DNA of 64,000 nt from Chloroflexota bacterium (GCA_009837355.1 VXTR01000068.1:1-64000), one strand, 5' to 3'. Shown: positions 25,193-34,869, counted from the first letter of the stretch. A program made the numbers and translations. Notes: generated from the sequence alone by a model not told the origin.

Positions 25193-26971
25193 ATGAGCCA
25201 ATCTCACGGCGCCGGCGGCATCGCCTGGCGCGACTGGAGCGAGGACGCTTTCACGGCTTCCCGGTCGGAGGACAAGCCGGTACTGCTCACTCTGGGAGCT
25301 ACCTGGTGCCACTGGTGCCACGTGATGGACGAGACCGCGTATTCGGATCCTCGCGTTATCTATTTGGTCAACTCCCGGTTCATCCCGGTGCGCGTGGACG
25401 TCGACCAACGGCCGGACATATCGCTGCGGTACAACCAGGGCACCTATCCGTCGGTGGCCTTTCTGACGCCGGACGGGGAGTTCCTGGCCGGTCTGCCCTA
25501 CACTCCGGCCGACGAGATGGCCGCCGTGCTGGAGCAGATATCCAGCGGGGAATCCGCCACGGAATTATCCAACCCGGCCGCCAGAGCCAAGGCGTCGACC
25601 AACAGCGGAACCAACGCCTCCGTAGACGCCGTGCTGGGTCGATTGCAGGATCTTTACGACGAAGAGTTCGGGGGGTTCGCACTGGAACCCAAACAGCCTC
25701 CGTGGGAGGCACTCCAATTCCTCCTGGCCCGCTACGAACTGACCGGCAACCGCTCGCTGCTGGCAATGGTCGAATCCACCCTGCAGGGCATGTGGCACGG
25801 CATCTACGACCGCAAGGATCAGGGGTTCTTCCGGTACGCAGTCAGCCGGGACTGGAAGGTGCCGCACTACGAGAAGATGCTGGTCACCAACGCCAACCTG
25901 GCGATGGCCTATCTGGCAGCGTTCCAGATCACCCGCAAAGCGATTTACAGAACCGCCGTCGACGGGATCCTGGATTATCTGCTGACCAGCCTATTCAACC
26001 CGGATGAAAGATTGTTCTACGCCAGCCAGGACGCCGACGAACCTTTCTACCAAGGGTCCTGGAAAGACCGCAACGCAAGCGTTCCTCCACCGATTGACCA
26101 TACATTCTACGCGGGATGGAACGCTCTGGCCGCCCAGTCTCTGATCCACGCGGGCGACGTGTTAAACCGCCCGTCCCATGGGCGTTTGGGGGCCGACATC
26201 CTGGACGAATTGTGGTCAGGAAGTTGGAGTGCCCAAGGCGGGCTGAGTCGCCGCGCCGGCGAGACCACCGGCGCCGTATCCACCCTCATCGACCAGGTGT
26301 ATTTCCTTCGGGCCTGGCTGGCCCGATACCAGTCCACCGGCCGGCCGGAATATCTGAGCCGGGCCGTCGAGATCGCCGCGACCACCCAGCGCATTTACGG
26401 CGCATCCGAAGGTGGCTGCTACGATACGGGCGCGCCGCAATCCTTTGAGGCTGGATTCCTGCGGCGAGAGCAACCTGTTTTGGACAACAGCTGCTGGGCT
26501 GAAGCCCTTTCGGTCCTTTCTCGACTGACCGGCGAAGAGAAGTATGGAGAGCAGGCTGCGGCCACCCTGAAGGTCTTCGAGCCGGTGGTTCCCGGCAAGA
26601 GTTATCTGGGCGACCACGCCTCGCGCCGCATGGAAGAGGACGAGGAAGCCCTGTTCCTGCCGGCGGGATCGGCATGGGGACGGGCCAAGAGCTGGCTGAC
26701 CCACGGACCGGTCAGCATGATGCTGGTGGGCGACGCGACCGACACGTCATACCGTCCGCTGCACCAGGCGGCTCTACGGGTCCACGCGCCGCACAAGGTG
26801 GCGCTGCCGCTGGACATCGCACGGGACGCCCAACGCATACACGATCTGGGTTTCCCGGCGCGCCGGGACGCCGCTCTCTACGTGTGCATGGGAGAGCAAT
26901 GCCTCGCTCCCATTACCACGCCTCAAGGCGTGCGGGAAATGGCCCGCTCCCGCCCCTGGGTCACGGAGTAA
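25193..26971 (+). CDS. DUF255/YyaL-type thioredoxin-domain protein
   Basis: A 592-residue protein. The N-terminal thioredoxin-like domain has WCHWCHVM with Cys39 and Cys42, the family hallmark, and WRDWSEDAF before it. The remaining 450 residues form the alpha/alpha-barrel region found in the spermatogenesis-associated protein 20/YyaL family, with DQGFFRYAVSRDWKVPHYEK and ASQDADEP. The family usually has about 650-700 residues, so this copy is slightly short. Role unknown; possibly a redox-linked carbohydrate enzyme. Confidence 0.88.
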   Translation: MSQSHGAGGIAWRDWSEDAFTASRSEDKPVLLTLGATWCHWCHVMDETAYSDPRVIYLVNSRFIPVRVDVDQRPDISLRYNQGTYPSVAFLTPDGEFLAGLPYTPADEMAAVLEQISSGESATELSNPAARAKASTNSGTNASVDAVLGRLQDLYDEEFGGFALEPKQPPWEALQFLLARYELTGNRSLLAMVESTLQGMWHGIYDRKDQGFFRYAVSRDWKVPHYEKMLVTNANLAMAYLAAFQITRKAIYRTAVDGILDYLLTSLFNPDERLFYASQDADEPFYQGSWKDRNASVPPPIDHTFYAGWNALAAQSLIHAGDVLNRPSHGRLGADILDELWSGSWSAQGGLSRRAGETTGAVSTLIDQVYFLRAWLARYQSTGRPEYLSRAVEIAATTQRIYGASEGGCYDTGAPQSFEAGFLRREQPVLDNSCWAEALSVLSRLTGEEKYGEQAAATLKVFEPVVPGKSYLGDHASRRMEEDEEALFLPAGSAWGRAKSWLTHGPVSMMLVGDATDTSYRPLHQAALRVHAPHKVALPLDIARDAQRIHDLGFPARRDAALYVCMGEQCLAPITTPQGVREMARSRPWVTE

Positions 26972-26992
26972 CGCCTCATGCGCACCCAGTTT

Positions 26993-27084
26993 GTCATCGC
27001 GAGGAGCGAAGCGGCGTGGCGATCTCCTGCCCGGAGCGACGTCCGTTGCCTCGACGAGATTGCCACGCTGCGCTCGCAATGACA
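26993..27084. repeat. GTCATTGCGAG-type palindromic repeat, copy B
   Basis: Starts GTCATCGCGAGGAGCGAAGC and ends CGCTGCGCTCGCAATGACA. It cuts off the coding-like fragment at 27085-27258. Confidence 0.7.
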
Positions 27085-27258
27085 GGCTCCATCAAGCCCG
27101 GCAGAACGAGCGATCTCGGCTTTCTGCTGATAGGCGTCGTAGCCCTTCACCGACGCGAAGTGGTCGCCCAGGAATTCGTAGTGGTAGAAATTGCTCTCCA
27201 CGAATTTGCCCTGGTACTGCCGCGCTCGATACCCAGGCGCAGCCGACCACCGCTCAGC
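27085..27258 (-). pseudogene. Unidentified coding remnant beside palindromic repeat
   Basis: On the - strand a protein-like stretch of about 57 residues reads YQGKFVESNFYHYEFLGD, then HFASVKGYDAYQQKAEIARS. Its composition is that of a real protein, not a shadow frame. It ends precisely where repeat copy B begins and loses coherence upstream. The parent family is not recognised. Confidence 0.4.
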
Positions 27259-27777
27259 AGATCCAGGAGGCAGCGTTCTCGGCGACACCGACATCGTCAA
27301 CGTGCTGGGCCGGGGCAAAGTCGCCCTGGAAGTTACTAACTCGTCCAGCCCCGGCGTCTTCCGCCCCGCCGACTCCGACCGCTATGTACACGTGGTAATG
27401 CCGTTGATGGGCACCAGACACCGGCGGCTGGCAAAGGCTGAGCGAAACGCGGGCTGCTCCGCTATCGTCTCGCTGCGGGCGTTGAATAGCGGGGGCCATG
27501 AGCCGGCACTGCTTCGGGCGCGGCTAAACGTAAAGCCCCAGTGCATGATGGACGCCTGCCGCTGGCCTGCTTTCGCCGTCAGGGCCAGGACAAGCCGGTT
27601 GGGGTGATGTCCCACGACGGCTAATAGCCGGTGTGGAGCTGGCAGGGATCGCACCGGAATTGGGGCCAGGTCGCCTAATTGTAATCGGCGAAAAGGCCCG
27701 GTCAGTCCGGGACAGCAGGCCGAACCTACCGGCGCGGCAGTTTCGGTGATTTGGCCACAGTGGCGGTCGGCGTTCGA
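27259..27777. other. Gene-poor stretch before the toxin-antitoxin pair
   Basis: No gene is supported. Weakly protein-like peptides appear on both strands around 27280-27430 and may be decayed coding DNA. The stretch ends in the promoter of the antitoxin gene. Confidence 0.4.
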
Positions 27778-27811
27778 TTGACGGTCTCGCAGATTAGTCT
27801 TAAGATTAGTC
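27778..27811 (+). promoter_or_regulatory. Promoter and repeat operator of the toxin-antitoxin pair
   Basis: TTGACG at 27778-27783, 17 bases, then TAAGAT at 27801-27806 form a near-consensus sigma-70 promoter. The direct repeats AGATTAGTC at 27791-27799 and 27803-27811 straddle the -10 box, as expected of an operator for autoregulation by the antitoxin. Confidence 0.65.
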
Positions 27812-27835
27812 AAGCCCGCCGGGCAGGAGACGGAA

Positions 27836-28069
27836 ATGGTAACGGTGAACATCCATGAGGCCAAGACTCATCTGTCCCGCCTGCTGGCCCAAGTAGAGGC
27901 GGGTGAAGAGGTCGTCATAGCCCGCAACGGCAAGCCGGTGGCCCGCCTGGTGAGCGTGCCAAAGCGCGGCAAACGGCAGTTCGGTGCGATGCGGGGGTTG
28001 ATCAAGCTTGACGCCGGATTCTTTGAGCCGTTGCCTGATGAAGAATTGTCCGCATGGGAGGGTGGGTAA
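27836..28069 (+). CDS. Phd/YefM-family antitoxin
   Basis: A 77-residue antitoxin. The N-terminal half VNIHEAKTHLSRLLAQVEAG with VVIARNGKPVARLV is the Phd DNA-binding fold; the C-terminal tail, EPLPDEELSAWEGG, should wrap the toxin. It neutralises the toxin encoded three bases downstream and represses the operon by binding its promoter. A GGAG site precedes the ATG by about seven bases. Confidence 0.92.
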   Translation: MVTVNIHEAKTHLSRLLAQVEAGEEVVIARNGKPVARLVSVPKRGKRQFGAMRGLIKLDAGFFEPLPDEELSAWEGG

Positions 28070-28072
28070 ACC

Positions 28073-28459
28073 TTGCAGTTGCTGTTGGACACCCACGCAC
28101 TCATCTGGTGGCTTGAAGGTAACAGAGGGTTGTCTGGGCCGGCCCGGCGGGCGATTGAGGATGAAGATAATGATGTGCTGGTGAGCGCGGCATCCGCGTG
28201 GGAGATTGCGACCAAGTTCCGGCTTGGCAAATTACCGAGCGCGGAGGCTCTGGCCCTGGACGTGGCCGGAGCGTTAGCTTCCCAAGACTTCGCAGAGCTG
28301 CCGATTACGGTGGCCGATGCCGTTCGCGCCGGAGCCCTGCCCGGCCCGCACCGCGACCCCTTCGACCGCCTACTCATCGCACAAGCCCAGGCCCGCGACC
28401 TCTATTTGGTGTCCAACGAGACGTTTTTCGACGCCTATGGCGTTCGCCGCCTGTGGTAA
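28073..28459 (+). CDS. PIN-domain toxin (VapC-like)
   Basis: A 128-residue PIN-domain ribonuclease. The acidic residues are at LLLDTHALIWW (Asp6), SAASAWEIATK (the Glu), and DPFDRLLIAQA (Asp), with SNETFFDAYGV completing the active site. Such toxins cleave RNA when the antitoxin is degraded. It starts with TTG three bases after the antitoxin stop; the GGAGGG site lies inside the antitoxin gene. Confidence 0.92.
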   Translation: MQLLLDTHALIWWLEGNRGLSGPARRAIEDEDNDVLVSAASAWEIATKFRLGKLPSAEALALDVAGALASQDFAELPITVADAVRAGALPGPHRDPFDRLLIAQAQARDLYLVSNETFFDAYGVRRLW

Positions 28460-28625
28460 AGCCTGAACGTGTTCCCCATTGGACTCACTCACTTCCTGCT
28501 GGAAAGGCCGCGCCCTCTCAGTACCGTGTGCCAACCGGGCATCACCAGCCGGTGAAACGTTGCAAGGTTAACTTGGACCACTGCCACCGGTATTGGGTGG
28601 AATTTGTACAAACCGTAGCTCGGCT

Positions 28626-29087
28626 TCAGTAACGGCTTGCGGCCAGCGCTTCCCGCGAGACTTCGATAAACTCGTCGGTGTCCGGCAGACGGTCCAGCTT
28701 GACACGCCGGCCGTCGGCGCCGTGGATAGTCGCCGACGGGCCTACCAGCAGTTTGGCCGTCCAGCCGGCGCTGGTCATTCCGGCAATTTGGCGATGTTCA
28801 AATTCTTGCAGGCGCCGCGGCTGTCCCCATTCGGCGACGATGACACGCCTGGAGGTCACCACGCACTCGGCGCTGCCGTACCGTTCTAGGAGCGTGCCGC
28901 GGTTGGCGAGCGCCGACGCCAGTCCCATGGCGAGGATGAGGATGCCCGGCAGCACGAACAGCAACAGCCCGATTACGGTTCTGACCGTCAGGCTGGCCCA
29001 GTACCGGTGCGCGTCCAGGTCGGGGTGGGTAACGTAGAGCGTCCACTCGTCGTAGGCGAGGGCGGGTGTCATGCGGGAACGGAACAT
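28626..29087 (-). CDS. small membrane protein with PH-like domain
   Basis: A 153-residue protein. One strongly hydrophobic span (VIGLLLFVLPGILILAMGLA, about residues 39-58) is followed by a beta-rich domain (CVVTSRRVIVAEWGQPRRLQ, then LLVGPSATIHGADGRRVKL) resembling bacterial PH or YdbS-like domains. The N-terminal part also contains LYVTHPD-type strands. Role unknown, probably membrane-associated. It is transcribed on the - strand, alone. Confidence 0.6.
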   Translation of the reverse strand: MFRSRMTPALAYDEWTLYVTHPDLDAHRYWASLTVRTVIGLLLFVLPGILILAMGLASALANRGTLLERYGSAECVVTSRRVIVAEWGQPRRLQEFEHRQIAGMTSAGWTAKLLVGPSATIHGADGRRVKLDRLPDTDEFIEVSREALAASRY

Positions 29088-29610
29088 GGTTACTTGCGGG
29101 CACGGGCGGCATTTTACCGATGATAGGCTGGCAAATGCCGCCGGTCAATTTTCGAACGCTGCCACAGAGGGCCTGCTCCGCTAAAGGGACAGAATGGCTT
29201 CTCCCTGCCGTCAGCAGTTGGCAGCGCCGGTGGACCGTGGTCGGAGTGCGCAAATTGGCCGACCGGCTGGTCGATGACTTGCGCCGTTTCTTGAGTTGCC
29301 CGGGCTTTGCCGGGCCGTAAAGCTTGTGCGTGAGGACCGGGAAGTCGAATTCGTACTCAAAGGTACTGCCTGCCGCCCACGTGTGCGGGGTTACCCCACT
29401 GGGCATAGTCTAAACAGCGTAAACCACGGGTCTATCCCCGCCCTTGCCAACGAGATTGCCACCCAGCCTCGAGTGCAGGGTCGCGCTGTCATCGGGCTAA
29501 CGCCCTTGAATTCCCACGCCCGTCACTCCGGCTTTCGCCGGAATGACGGTGTCAACTGTGTAACTCCTAAGACAGTTCGGGGGAAATAGGTACGCATGAG
29601 CGGCCGCAAT
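29088..29610. other. Intergenic stretch with palindrome
   Basis: No gene is recognised. At 29521-29548 there is a near-perfect hairpin, CGTCA-CTCCGGC/GCCGGAA-TGACG, of the same dispersed type as those at 1183 and 34904. Confidence 0.5.
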
Positions 29611-30099
29611 TTATTGCTCCGAAGCCGGCAGGAACACCGGCAGCACCACGTCGGGATTATCCACAGCCGGCACGAAGGTCACTCGCACAGGCATGTCGAT
29701 TTCGATGTCCTCGGGCTCGACCTGCAGGACGTTGCTGCAGATGCGCAGGCTTTCTTGTTCCGCGAGCTCGATCATGCAGATGTTGTAGGGGGTTTGCTCC
29801 CTTTCCCGGATGGCCGGGTGCACCGGGTGCCCCACGATCACGAAGGAGTACACGAACCCGCGCCCGCTCACCCGGGTCCAGTCGTATGCTAGCGACGAGC
29901 ATTCGGGACACATTGGCGTGGGCAGGTGCCGGAACCGCCGGCAGTCCGCACACTGCTGAATTCGCAGCTCGCCGGCCCGTGTTCCCTCCCAGAACCCTCG
30001 CTCGTAGTCCGGTACGCGATCCAAGTCGGGCAGCGGCACGCCCTCCAGCGGCTTGGCCATCGCCAGCGACTTCGCGGCCGGTTCGGTCTGCTGGGCCAT
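29611..30099 (-). CDS. DUF35 Zn-ribbon/OB-fold protein
   Basis: A 162-residue protein. A rubredoxin-like zinc ribbon is formed by Cys50, Cys53, Cys64 and Cys67 (CADC, CPEC), followed by the OB-fold (GRGFVYSFVIVGHPVHP and later VRVTFVPAVD). DUF35 proteins are partners of thiolase-like enzymes: they bind acyl-CoA and are needed for activity of such enzymes as HMG-CoA synthase of archaea and Ltp2-type aldolases. The upstream gene encodes exactly such a thiolase, 12 bases away. Confidence 0.9.
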   Translation of the reverse strand: MAQQTEPAAKSLAMAKPLEGVPLPDLDRVPDYERGFWEGTRAGELRIQQCADCRRFRHLPTPMCPECSSLAYDWTRVSGRGFVYSFVIVGHPVHPAIREREQTPYNICMIELAEQESLRICSNVLQVEPEDIEIDMPVRVTFVPAVDNPDVVLPVFLPASEQ

Positions 30100-30111
30100 T
30101 CCATTACCTCG

Positions 30112-31305
30112 CTATCCCCGGCGGATGATAACCGCGCCGCTCAGTTGGGCGACGCTGCTGCATGACAGCACCCGGTTGATGGTCTTGTGGGGCGGTTGCG
30201 CGGTGGATGTGCCCCGTATCAGCCGCACCGCCTCCTGCACGTGGGTCAGGCCGTGGACGTAGGCCTCGGAGTGGTTGCCGCCGTGGGTGTTGACGGGCAG
30301 CATCCCGTCGAACCTGATGTTGCCGCCTCCCTCCACGAAGTCCTTGGCCTCGCCCGGCGGCACGAACCCGTAGGTTTCCAGGTTTATCAGGCAGAACGGG
30401 GTGAAGTGGTCGTAGAACATCATCGCGTCCATGTCCGCCGCGCTCAGCCGGGCTCGTGCCCACAGATCCCGCGCCGTGTGCTCCGACTCCGCCACGGCCA
30501 GGTCGGGACGGTAGACGATGCCGTCGTTGCCGGGACCCGCCCCCTGAGCCGCCGCCTCAACCAGGGTCAGGGTGTCCGAGTGGCGCAGTTCCCGGGCGCG
30601 CTCGGGCGTCGTCATTACAACGGCGGCCGCCCCATCGTTTTCCTGGCAAAAGTCCAGGACGTGCAGCGGATCCACCACCATGCGGGAGTTCTGGTGGTCG
30701 TCAATGGTGATGCGCTCCCGGCGCAACGCCCGGGGGTTCCGGGAGGCATGCTCCCGCAGTGTCACGGCGACCCAACCGAAGTGGCGGCTGGTTGCTCGGT
30801 ACTGGTGCATGTAGCGCCGCACGAACATGCCGAACCGGTGAGCCGGCGCCATGCTGCCCCAGGGCACGGCGAAGCTGTCCGCCCCTCCGGGTATGCTCTC
30901 CGGCCCCCGGGCTCGCCCCAGGCGCACGCCGGAGCGCAGGTTGGCGGCGCGGAAGCACACCACGTAGTTGGCATACCCCGCCGCTATCGCAGCGGCGGCG
31001 TGTCCCACCGTCGCATTGCCCGCGCCTCCGCCGTAGGAGACCGATTCCCAGTGCCGCAGGTTCTTGATGCCCAAGGACTGCGTCAGCAGGGTCTCGTGGT
31101 TCGACTCCATATCGTAGCGGATGAGGCCGTCAATATCCTGCGGCGCGATGCCAGCGTCGTCGCAGGCGGCCTTGATGGCCTCCGAGGCCAGTTGCAACTC
31201 ACTGCGGCCCGAGTGCCACGAGAACTCGGTCTCGCCGATGCCGACGATGGCGGCCTTGTCCCGTATGCCGTTGGCGTTCGCGGGAATGATGTTGGGCGAC
31301 GTCAC
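30112..31305 (-). CDS. thiolase-like (SCP-x/Ltp2-type) protein
   Basis: A 397-residue member of the lipid-transfer-protein/thiolase family. The region that normally carries the nucleophilic Cys reads SVSYGGGAGNATVGH, lacking that Cys, while the late histidine motif NTHGGNHSEAY is kept. This is the situation in Ltp2-type aldolases, which work with a DUF35 partner to cleave C-C bonds in steroid side chains. The neighbouring DUF35 gene fits. The start is GTG at 31305, with GGAGGAA inside the end of the preceding CoA-transferase gene, three bases away. Confidence 0.82.
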   Translation of the reverse strand: MTSPNIIPANANGIRDKAAIVGIGETEFSWHSGRSELQLASEAIKAACDDAGIAPQDIDGLIRYDMESNHETLLTQSLGIKNLRHWESVSYGGGAGNATVGHAAAAIAAGYANYVVCFRAANLRSGVRLGRARGPESIPGGADSFAVPWGSMAPAHRFGMFVRRYMHQYRATSRHFGWVAVTLREHASRNPRALRRERITIDDHQNSRMVVDPLHVLDFCQENDGAAAVVMTTPERARELRHSDTLTLVEAAAQGAGPGNDGIVYRPDLAVAESEHTARDLWARARLSAADMDAMMFYDHFTPFCLINLETYGFVPPGEAKDFVEGGGNIRFDGMLPVNTHGGNHSEAYVHGLTHVQEAVRLIRGTSTAQPPHKTINRVLSCSSVAQLSGAVIIRRG

Positions 31306-31308
31306 CGT

Positions 31309-33735
31309 CTATTCCTCCTCCCAGAACACAACCTTGCGCTGTTGCAGGTCGTAAATCTGTTCGTCGGTGTACCCCAGCTCGCGGAGGATGGGGCGGGTCT
31401 GCTGCCCTTTCAGTGGCCCGGGGCCGACCCGACCCGGAGTGGCGGAGAAGTCCACCACCGGAGCGTACCGCCAGAACTCGCCGTAACGCGGCGCTTCCAC
31501 CCGGGTGAGCAGCCCGTTGTCGCGCACGTGAGGATCCTCGTTGAAGAAGAAGTACATCCCCCGGTCCTCGGCCTTGACGCACATCACGTCGGCGGCGGTG
31601 AGCAGCCGCTCCCAGTGCGCTGGCTCTTGGCCGGCGAAGACTCGGGCCAGTTCGTCGGCCAGCGCGCCGTCGTATTCCGCGCGCGATTCCGGAGTGGCAA
31701 AACGCTGATCGGTCAGCATTTCGATGCGGTTGATGGTCCGGCACAATGCCTGCCACTCGTCTTCGAAGGGACAAGCCAGGAACACCCAGCCGGTCTTCGC
31801 CCGGTACAGGCGGTAGAGAGCGTGTAGGCCGTATCCGTCCCCATCTGGCAGCGGGCGCGGCTGTTTGCCCTCGTGCCAGTAGAAGTCGTTGATGTTGGCA
31901 TAGGCGTTGGCCGCGATCATCGTCGACTCGACGTACTGCGCCTCGCCGGTGCGTTCGCGGGCGTAAAGGCCCAGCACCAGGCCAACGGCGTTGACCATGC
32001 CCGTGTTGTGATCCGCGGTGCCGTCGTTGGCCCGTTTGAGCTTGCGGGAGACGGCGGCGATTTCATCGATGGACATGGCCTGTTCCGGCGGCGGGAAAGC
32101 GTCCCTACCCATCTGGGCCACGCCGCCACCGGAGACGGCGCCCGCGATAGGGGCCATGGACGGCCGGTGCGAATAGGGCCCTGTGGAGCCGTAGCCGCCC
32201 GCATAGAGGTACACCAGGTTGGGGTTGATCTCGGACAACTGCTCGTAGCCGATGCCCGTCCGCTCGGGCGCGCCTGGACGCATGCTGTGCAGCAGCAAGT
32301 CGGCCCTGGACGCCAGCTTGCCCATGATCTCCCGGCCCTCCGGGGTCTTGAGATCCAGGCAAATGCACTCCGAGCCTCCCATGGTCCGGTGCACCGACAT
32401 GGGCATGCCTTGCCGGCCCCAGTCACCGCCCGGCGCCTCGATGCGGATCACTCGCGCGCCCAGCTCGGCCACCAAAGCGCAACCCAGCGGCCCGTTGATC
32501 ACCGTGCCCAGGTCCAGCAGCGTTATCCCGTCCAGGGCGTGTTTCGGCATGGGCGCTTTTTTGCCGTTGGAACGCTCGACGGCGCCGTTGCCCAATCGTG
32601 ACAGCACCTCCGCCGTGTGCTGGCCCAGCGCCGGAGCCGGTCCCCGCGTTCGGCCCGGCGTGCCGCTCATGCTCACCATCGGGCCCAGTTGGCGCGTGTC
32701 GCCCACGCCCGGCACGGGCACGTCCTGCACATTGCCGTTGTGCACGATCTGGGGGTGGCCCAGGGCCTGCTCGGAGGTCAGGTAGGGCTCGGCGGCGACA
32801 TCGCCGGCCTCGCTCAGGAATATGTCCATCCATTCCTGCAGGGTCTTATCCTGCACCTTCTCCAGCATGATGCGTTCCAGGGCTGCCACGGAGTCCTGAT
32901 CTAGGAAGGGCGCGCGCTCGAATCGCGGGTCCTCGTAGATGAAGTCCATGCCCAGCCAGTGCATCATGGAGCGGAACAGCCGCTCCACCACGTTGCCCAA
33001 CTGGATCCATTGCCCATCTCTGGTGCGGGCGGGCAGGTAGCCCGTGGGGTTGGGTCGCCCGATGCCAACCCTGGGGTCCGGCGGATACGCGTCGGGCAGG
33101 TTTTCGATCATCTGGCCGTACACCCAGGACACGTGGTCGTAGGTCGTGATGGCCTTGAGCATGCTGGTTTCCACCCGCTGGCCCAGGCCCGTCTTTTGCC
33201 GCACGTACAGGGCCGACGTGATGCCCCGAACCAGCGCCGTGGCCGCCGCGTGGCAGACCCCCTGTACGACCACAAAATTGGGGCCCTCCCTGGGGTTCTG
33301 CTCGGCGAACATCATCATCCGACCGCTCTTGGCCGCCACCACCCCGTCGTAACCCCGGTAGTTGGCGTAGGGCCCGTCGGATCCGAACCCGGTCAGCGTG
33401 GCAAAGACCAGGCCGGGATGGTCTTCACGCAGTGTGTCGTAGTCGACGCCGAGCCGGTTGGCAACGCCCGGCCGGAAGTTCTCGACCACCACATCGGACC
33501 GCCGCACCAACTCTCGGGCATTGTCCCTTCCTTCCGGCGACTTCAGGTCCAGGACGACGCTCTTTTTGCCCCGATTCCACTGGATGGAACCCGGCGAGGC
33601 TCGAAACTTCTCGCCGCCCGGCGGCTCAACCTTGACCACCTCGGCGCCGAAGTCGGCCATCACCATGGTGGCGACGCCTCCGGCCCGGCCGCTGGTGAAA
33701 TCCAGGACGGTGATGCCATCAAAGACCTGCGCCAT
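31309..33735 (-). CDS. double-domain CaiB/BaiF CoA-transferase
   Basis: An 808-residue protein with two tandem family III CoA-transferase domains. Domain 1 starts VFDGITVLDFTSGRAGGVAT with VENFRPGVANRLGVDY; domain 2 begins near residue 415 with ALDGITLLDLGTVINGPLGC and LLHSMRPGAPERTGIGY. Single-domain members are about 400 residues, so this is a full fusion in which one chain could form the interlocked dimer. It moves CoA between carboxylic acids. The start at 33735 follows GAGGGGG; the longer open frame upstream lacks such a site. Confidence 0.9.
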   Translation of the reverse strand: MAQVFDGITVLDFTSGRAGGVATMVMADFGAEVVKVEPPGGEKFRASPGSIQWNRGKKSVVLDLKSPEGRDNARELVRRSDVVVENFRPGVANRLGVDYDTLREDHPGLVFATLTGFGSDGPYANYRGYDGVVAAKSGRMMMFAEQNPREGPNFVVVQGVCHAAATALVRGITSALYVRQKTGLGQRVETSMLKAITTYDHVSWVYGQMIENLPDAYPPDPRVGIGRPNPTGYLPARTRDGQWIQLGNVVERLFRSMMHWLGMDFIYEDPRFERAPFLDQDSVAALERIMLEKVQDKTLQEWMDIFLSEAGDVAAEPYLTSEQALGHPQIVHNGNVQDVPVPGVGDTRQLGPMVSMSGTPGRTRGPAPALGQHTAEVLSRLGNGAVERSNGKKAPMPKHALDGITLLDLGTVINGPLGCALVAELGARVIRIEAPGGDWGRQGMPMSVHRTMGGSECICLDLKTPEGREIMGKLASRADLLLHSMRPGAPERTGIGYEQLSEINPNLVYLYAGGYGSTGPYSHRPSMAPIAGAVSGGGVAQMGRDAFPPPEQAMSIDEIAAVSRKLKRANDGTADHNTGMVNAVGLVLGLYARERTGEAQYVESTMIAANAYANINDFYWHEGKQPRPLPDGDGYGLHALYRLYRAKTGWVFLACPFEDEWQALCRTINRIEMLTDQRFATPESRAEYDGALADELARVFAGQEPAHWERLLTAADVMCVKAEDRGMYFFFNEDPHVRDNGLLTRVEAPRYGEFWRYAPVVDFSATPGRVGPGPLKGQQTRPILRELGYTDEQIYDLQQRKVVFWEEE

Positions 33736-33960
33736 CGTGCCCCCTCGCAGTTGGTCGTCTCTGCCCCATGTTACGGTTTTTTTGCCGTGGCCGCCATCCA
33801 GTTTACATCGCCGCAAAGTCCATGCCCAATCGCGGAAGCATGGGCTTCTACTCCGCGCCGGTTCGTTGACGGGGCCAACCCCGCTGTTTACACTGCCAGA
33901 CACCGTACAGGATAAATCGCGTGGGTTCCAAAAGACCCACGGCCCAGGGAGGCGCTAATT

Positions 33961-34869
33961 ATGCCGCTGCCGCCGAACCGCGTAGATTACAGCCCCATCA
34001 TCGACCGCCCCGTGATCAAGTGGCCCAACGGCGCTAGGGTCGCGTTGTGGATCGCCCCCAACGTTGAGCACTACGAGTACGAGCCGGAATTCGACGGGAA
34101 CCGAGACCCGTGGCCACGTATGCCTTATCCCGACGTTCAGCAATACTCCTACCGTGACTACGGCAACCGGGTGGGATTCTGGCGCATGGCCGACGTGCTG
34201 GACCGGTACGACATTCGCTGCTGCGTGTCCCTGAACATGGCCGTCCTGGAGCACTTCCCCGAAATCGGCGAGGCCATGGTGCAGCGCAACTGGGACTTCA
34301 TGAGCCACGGCATCTACAACACCCGCTACCTGAACAACTACACGGAGGAGCAGGAGCGGGAGTTCTACCGGGACACCATCGACACATTGAAGCGGCATAC
34401 CGGCAAGCAGCTCAAGGGCATGCTGGGGCCGGCCATTTCCGGAACCGAGCGCACCCCCGACCTGATGGCCGAGGCGGGCCTCATCTACCATACCGACTGG
34501 ATGCACGACGACCAGCCCGTGCCCATTCGGGTCAACAGCGGCAAGCTCGTGTCGGTGCCGTACTCCATCGAGCTCAACGACGCGCCGTTGTTCCGGCAGC
34601 ATTACGAGGGCGACTACTTCGCCGAGATCTGCAAGGCCCAGTTCGACCAGCTCTACCAGGAAGGCGCCCAGAGCGGACGGGTGATGTGCATCGCCCTGCA
34701 TCCCTATCTCATCGGTCAGCCCCACCGCGCCAGGTACCTGGACGAGGTGCTGAGCTACATCATGTCCCACGACGGGGTCTGGCAAACCACCGCCGATGAC
34801 ATCGCCGAGTACTACATCGCCAACTACTACGACGAGGCGGTGGCCCACGCGGCGCAGTTGAACGCCTGA
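33961..34869 (+). CDS. polysaccharide deacetylase family protein (paralogue 1)
   Basis: A 302-residue protein of the NodB-like carbohydrate esterase 4 / PuuE family. The MSHGIYNTRY and IALHPYLIGQP segments carry histidines expected at the metal site. No signal peptide is seen, so it works in the cytosol, perhaps on a small amide rather than a polymer, as PuuE-type allantoinases do. It is divergent from the CoA-transferase operon. GGGAGG lies before the ATG. A tandem paralogue is at 35062. Confidence 0.85.
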   Translation: MPLPPNRVDYSPIIDRPVIKWPNGARVALWIAPNVEHYEYEPEFDGNRDPWPRMPYPDVQQYSYRDYGNRVGFWRMADVLDRYDIRCCVSLNMAVLEHFPEIGEAMVQRNWDFMSHGIYNTRYLNNYTEEQEREFYRDTIDTLKRHTGKQLKGMLGPAISGTERTPDLMAEAGLIYHTDWMHDDQPVPIRVNSGKLVSVPYSIELNDAPLFRQHYEGDYFAEICKAQFDQLYQEGAQSGRVMCIALHPYLIGQPHRARYLDEVLSYIMSHDGVWQTTADDIAEYYIANYYDEAVAHAAQLNA

